DNA from: Mortierella sp. BCC40632
Lineage: Eukaryota > Mortierellomycota > Mortierellomycetes > Mortierellales > Mortierellaceae
Reading direction: 5' to 3'
Length of the DNA: 64,000 nt
Assembly (NCBI GenBank): GCA_011634665.1
Contig: WAEK01000014.1
Coordinates: forward strand, 478,501-542,500
Part shown: piece by piece, positions 60,879-64,000 of the stretch
Position numbering within the stretch: position 1 is the first letter of the stretch
Layout: each line of letters begins with the position of its first letter
The notes under the pieces: generated by a model
The model's input: the letters and a program-made list of their open reading frames with translations, nothing else
Told to the model about the DNA's origin: nothing
Databases searched by the model: none
Program-made: the position numbers and the translations under genes

Positions 60879-62522
60879 TGGGGTATCAATTTCAGAGCGC
60901 GATCCTTCCAACTACCTTGTCTACTTCAAACGAGCAACCACATACCTGACTCTGGGTCGAAACAACCAGGCTCTTGCAGACTTTACAACGATCCTTCAAC
61001 TCAAGCCTGACTTTACACATGCTCTGCAACAGCGTGGTGCCCTCCACACCAAGATGGGCGACTTTGTCAAGGCCAAGCAGGATCTAGAGCAATACTTAAC
61101 CACATCAGGAACAAAGGGAGGGGCCTCGACCACCGAATTGTTGTCCCAGATCGATGAAGCCTCGACGGCCTTGTCTCGTGCAGAGTCAGCATCCCAGAAG
61201 GGACAGGATGAAGCTTGTATTCAGATCCTAAAGTCAGCGATTGCTGTGGCACCTTTTTACAGCGCCTTCAGGTTACAGCGGGCAGAATGTCATATGGCGA
61301 GAGGGGAGGTTGAAGAGGCCGTGAATGACTTTAAGTAAGTTGCCTCTATCGAGTCTGCTCAAATTGGATAGGAAAAGAGAGAGGAAACAAAGAGTAATTG
61401 CAGAGACTCTAGCAAGGCAGCAAGGTTCCTAACCAAAAACCTACTTATTCTTAATAGTCGCGCTACACACAACTCGGCTGCGGATCCACAGTTGATGTAT
61501 CGATTGTCGACCATCAGTTATTACTCTTTGTATATGCCTACTCAAGCATTGGCTCAAATCAAGCAATGTATTTCATTCGATCCGGAGAACAAGCTTTGCA
61601 AGGGACTTTTTAGACGACTTAAGGCAACAGAAAAGGAAATGACCAAACTTGTTTCGGATCTGGAGAATCAGCGATGGGCCGGTGTCATCAACAAGTCTGT
61701 AGGAGGTGAAAAATCATTGGTGACCAAGATTGAAGAGGAGACAACAAAGATGGAAAGTGAGAACAAGGCTGCGGGCAAAATGCCGAAACGTTTGTTGCTC
61801 AAGGTGCAAGGAGCTGCCTGCAAGGCCTATTCAGAGGTAAGGAGATTTCTTACTTGCTTTTCAAGGGTTCGATAGAAGACTCGAAAGACACAACATCCAA
61901 GATAACTGACTAAATGATGAATGATCCCTCGCCTTTTCTTTCTCTCCATTAGAACGCTGATGCCAAAAATGCCCTAAAGTGGTGCAAATCGACACTATCC
62001 CTAGACGAATCTAATATCGATGGTCTTGTTGGCCGTGGTATGGCTTACATGTTGGAAGATGAATTTGAGGAGGCAATCCGTGACTTTACCAAGGCTCAGG
62101 AATTGGCGGGAGGACAGGATAGATCAATTCATGAAAAGCTGACCAAGGCACAACGGTTGTTGAAACAATCTCGACAAAAGGATTACTACAAGATCTTGGG
62201 TGTTCCCAGGTCAGCGACAGAGCGAGAGATCAAGAAGGCTTTCCGGAAGCAGGCACTTCAATGGCACCCTGATACCTACCGAGGCGATTTGGCACCGGAT
62301 CAAGTTGAGAAGAAGATGGCATCTTTGAACGAGGCATATGAGGTCTTGAGTGACAAGGAATTGAGGCAACGGTTCGATAATGGCGATGATCCAAATGACC
62401 CACAGGCACAACAAAATCCGTTCGCCCATGGTTTTGGAGGAGGTAACCCCTTCTTTTTCCATCAAGGGGGCGGAAGCCAGTTTGGACAAGAGGGTGGATT
62501 CAAGTTCCACTTCCAGTTCTAG
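60591..62522 (+). CDS. DNAJC3: DNAJC3/P58IPK-like ER co-chaperone (TPR + J domain)
   Basis: Four exons (60591-60750, 60896-61334, 61458-61836, 61953-62522) total 1548 bases and encode 515 residues, near the 504 of human DNAJC3. The first 20 residues form a signal peptide ([20 protein letters not shown]). TPR units follow through about residue 390, for example [20 protein letters not shown] and [20 protein letters not shown]. The J domain starts at [20 protein letters not shown] and carries the HPD motif at 431-433, which stimulates Hsp70 (BiP/Kar2) ATPase. The Gly/Phe-rich end terminates KFHFQF without a KDEL-type signal, as in human DNAJC3 (FKFHFN). It would deliver unfolded secretory proteins to BiP in the ER lumen. 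Intron 1 contains a 32-base T run close to its 3' splice site. Confidence 0.95.
60846..60877 (+). repeat. T32 homopolymer in DNAJC3 intron 1
   Basis: An uninterrupted run of 32 thymines ends 18 bases before the 3' splice site, where a polypyrimidine tract normally lies. Confidence 0.95.
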
Positions 62523-62629
62523 AGGAATAAAAAAAGAGAAAATTAGTGCTTTTTTTTTTTTTTTGTTCGTGCACCACACGTGATCCAATGCTAGTATTTT
62601 GGCTTTCTCTCTTTGCTCTTTTCTCTCTC

Positions 62630-62661
<32 letters not shown>

Positions 62662-63092
62662 CTACACCTCCATTACCGAGATAAGGTAATTGAGATGGCA
62701 GGAATCTGTTCTAACCAAATGGGATGCTTTGCAGCGCGTATTGACATGGATTCCGGGAAAGCGAGTGCATTCATTCGTTGATTGAAAATGAGAGGTCATG
62801 GAGAGATTCGAGGACACAAGGGCGCCAGCAATACACCCAAACCCACGGAGCAAGCTCTCCTTTTTTTCTCAACAATATCTTTGCTGATATGCAACAACAA
62901 GAGCGACAATAAACAACAGCAAGAGAATAGAGGAATAAGAGTGCACTTTCCTTGATTATTTTTACAAAACAGTATCTAAATGACCATGATCTAACATTCA
63001 ACTCTGGATACCAATCATTATCTGGACAGATCGGAGCAAAAGAAGAAGAAGAAAAAAAAAGCAAATACCTCTCACACATTTGGTCCGCAGTC
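62523..63092. other. Intergenic between co-chaperone and Lys-rich gene
   Basis: It contains the 3' untranslated region of the co-chaperone gene, a T30 run at 62632-62661 and ordinary sequence leading into the next gene. No further gene is seen. Confidence 0.5.
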
Positions 63093-64000
63093 ATGACGAG
63101 TGACCAGGTCAAAGAAAAACACCACAAGTCCAAGAAGCGTAAACACTCGGGCGATGGCGATCGGGATGCGACATCAAAAAAACACCACAAAAGCCATAAG
63201 CATCACAGACGCGAAGATAAGGACAAGGATGGTGCAAAGGACGCTGTAGAGAAGAAGGAAAAGAAGGAGAAGAAGGAGAAGAAGGAGAAGAAGGAGAAGA
63301 AAGAAAAGAAAGAAAAAAAGGACAGGGAAAAGGCCTCCCATGGTGACGACAATCCACCACCACCACAACTCAATTCTTCTGCAGACACAGCAACCAAGTC
63401 AACATCTGATCACAAGGAAAAGAAAAAAAACAAATCGCATCGCCATCAGCTTACCCAAGAGGCCCCGAAACCTACTACCATTAGTAGCCCTGACGAGAAT
63501 GCATCGACACACATACCCAAAGTAACAACCACGTCAAAAGATCGTTCCGAATCCCAGTCAACTACTCACACTCACTCCAATGATGCTTGGACTTTACAGG
63601 GAGCAGATGACAGTGACAGCAGCTCAGATTCTTCAGAGGACGAATCTAAAAAATATAAACGCAAGGATCCCAAAAAGGCTTCCCCTGTTTCTAAGAGCGC
63701 CCCAAAACCATCTGATACTTTATCCAGTCAAGGCAGCACCAAGCGTTCTCGATTAATTGACGACCCAACTGTCCAAGCAATCATGAGGAATCCTGAGAAG
63801 GAAGCCGAGATGGATCGAAAAAAGAAGCTACAGAAACGGGGTGATGCTCGAGCCTTCTTGAACCAATCGGACGACAGTGATGATGATGACGGCGATAGCA
63901 ACATCAGGAAGGAGACAAACTCGGGGTTGTCTGTCGAGGCGGCAAGAGAGAGGAGACCTGACGTGTTTATTGCGCCAGACGATATCCTTTACACAAAGTC
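63093..64000 (+). CDS. Lys/Ser-rich, presumably nuclear protein (5' part, runs off the window)
   Basis: The frame is open from the ATG at 63093 to the last base: 302 codons plus two bases, with no stop. The N-terminus is rich in Lys and His with a tandem Lys-Lys-Glu array (about residues 53-76). A Ser/Thr-rich stretch and an acidic patch (GADDSDSSSDSSEDES) follow. The least repetitive part is DDPTVQAIMRNPEKEAEMD, then KLQKRGDARAFLNQ, and near the edge ERRPDVFIAPDDI. Multiple basic clusters suggest nuclear or nucleolar location. I do not recognise the family; defining domains may lie beyond the window. Confidence 0.65.
   Translation, partial: MTSDQVKEKHHKSKKRKHSGDGDRDATSKKHHKSHKHHRREDKDKDGAKDAVEKKEKKEKKEKKEKKEKKEKKEKKDREKASHGDDNPPPPQLNSSADTATKSTSDHKEKKKNKSHRHQLTQEAPKPTTISSPDENASTHIPKVTTTSKDRSESQSTTHTHSNDAWTLQGADDSDSSSDSSEDESKKYKRKDPKKASPVSKSAPKPSDTLSSQGSTKRSRLIDDPTVQAIMRNPEKEAEMDRKKKLQKRGDARAFLNQSDDSDDDDGDSNIRKETNSGLSVEAARERRPDVFIAPDDILYTK
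63249..63320 (+). repeat. AAGAAGGAG coding repeat (Lys-Lys-Glu)
   Basis: Imperfect tandem 9-base units encode alternating Lys-Lys-Glu inside the Lys-rich gene. Length variation between strains would change the protein without shifting frame. Confidence 0.9.

Overview
This is a nuclear fragment from a filamentous, intron-rich fungus. The gene content (velvet factor, SPX/DASS phosphate transporter, PRA1 and TBC1D20-type trafficking proteins), the short GT-AG introns, the abundant A/T homopolymers and the very pyrimidine-rich leaders fit an early-diverging lineage, most likely Mucoromycota/Mortierellomycotina. That placement is inference; no rRNA or barcode is present. I see no prokaryotic operon, CRISPR array, rRNA or convincing tRNA.

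Layout. 1-4.76 kb: low-complexity and unassigned sequence. 4.77-5.23 kb: mitochondrial ribosomal protein uS8m (+). 6.29-8.91 kb: decayed MULE-type DNA transposon (-). 9.60-11.94 kb: nine-exon TBC1D20/Gyp8-like Rab GAP (+), convergent with a four-exon PRA1/Yip3 gene (12.28-13.38 kb, -). 14-15 kb: decayed gene of possible P-loop/Crinkler type. 16.99-19.07 kb: seven-exon uncharacterised gene with a one-base frame break and a D-x13-E-x-K motif. 20.3-21.4 kb: remnants of a Ty3/gypsy element and of a possible tyrosine-recombinase element. 22.17-25.48 kb: five-exon SPX-DASS phosphate transporter (-). 27.75-29.36 kb: disordered protein with three RVxF-type PP1-docking motifs (+). 30.81-33.00 kb: dual-specificity phosphatase (-), divergent from a Tctex-type dynein light chain (33.62-35.04 kb, +). 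35.04-46.43 kb: 11.4 kb in which I find no convincing gene. 46.43-48.93 kb: TATA box, ATG-free spliced leader and an 81-codon gene (+). 51.62-53.07 kb and 54.57-55.36 kb: two unrecognised small-exon genes (-). 57.01-59.11 kb: velvet regulator (+). 59.8-60.3 kb: probable LINE 3' remnant. 60.59-62.52 kb: DNAJC3/P58IPK ER co-chaperone (+). 63.09 kb to the end: start of a Lys/Ser-rich gene that leaves the window.

Exon structures were built by hand from GT-AG sites, branch-like motifs and reading phase. For every conserved gene the summed exon lengths close in frame, which is the main support. The genes are independent housekeeping, signalling and trafficking functions rather than a cluster. The only functional pairing is the two Rab/ER-Golgi genes lying tail to tail. 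Intergenic DNA consists of strand-polar polypurine/polypyrimidine blocks and long A/T runs; pyrimidine blocks usually lie directly upstream of starts on the sense strand.
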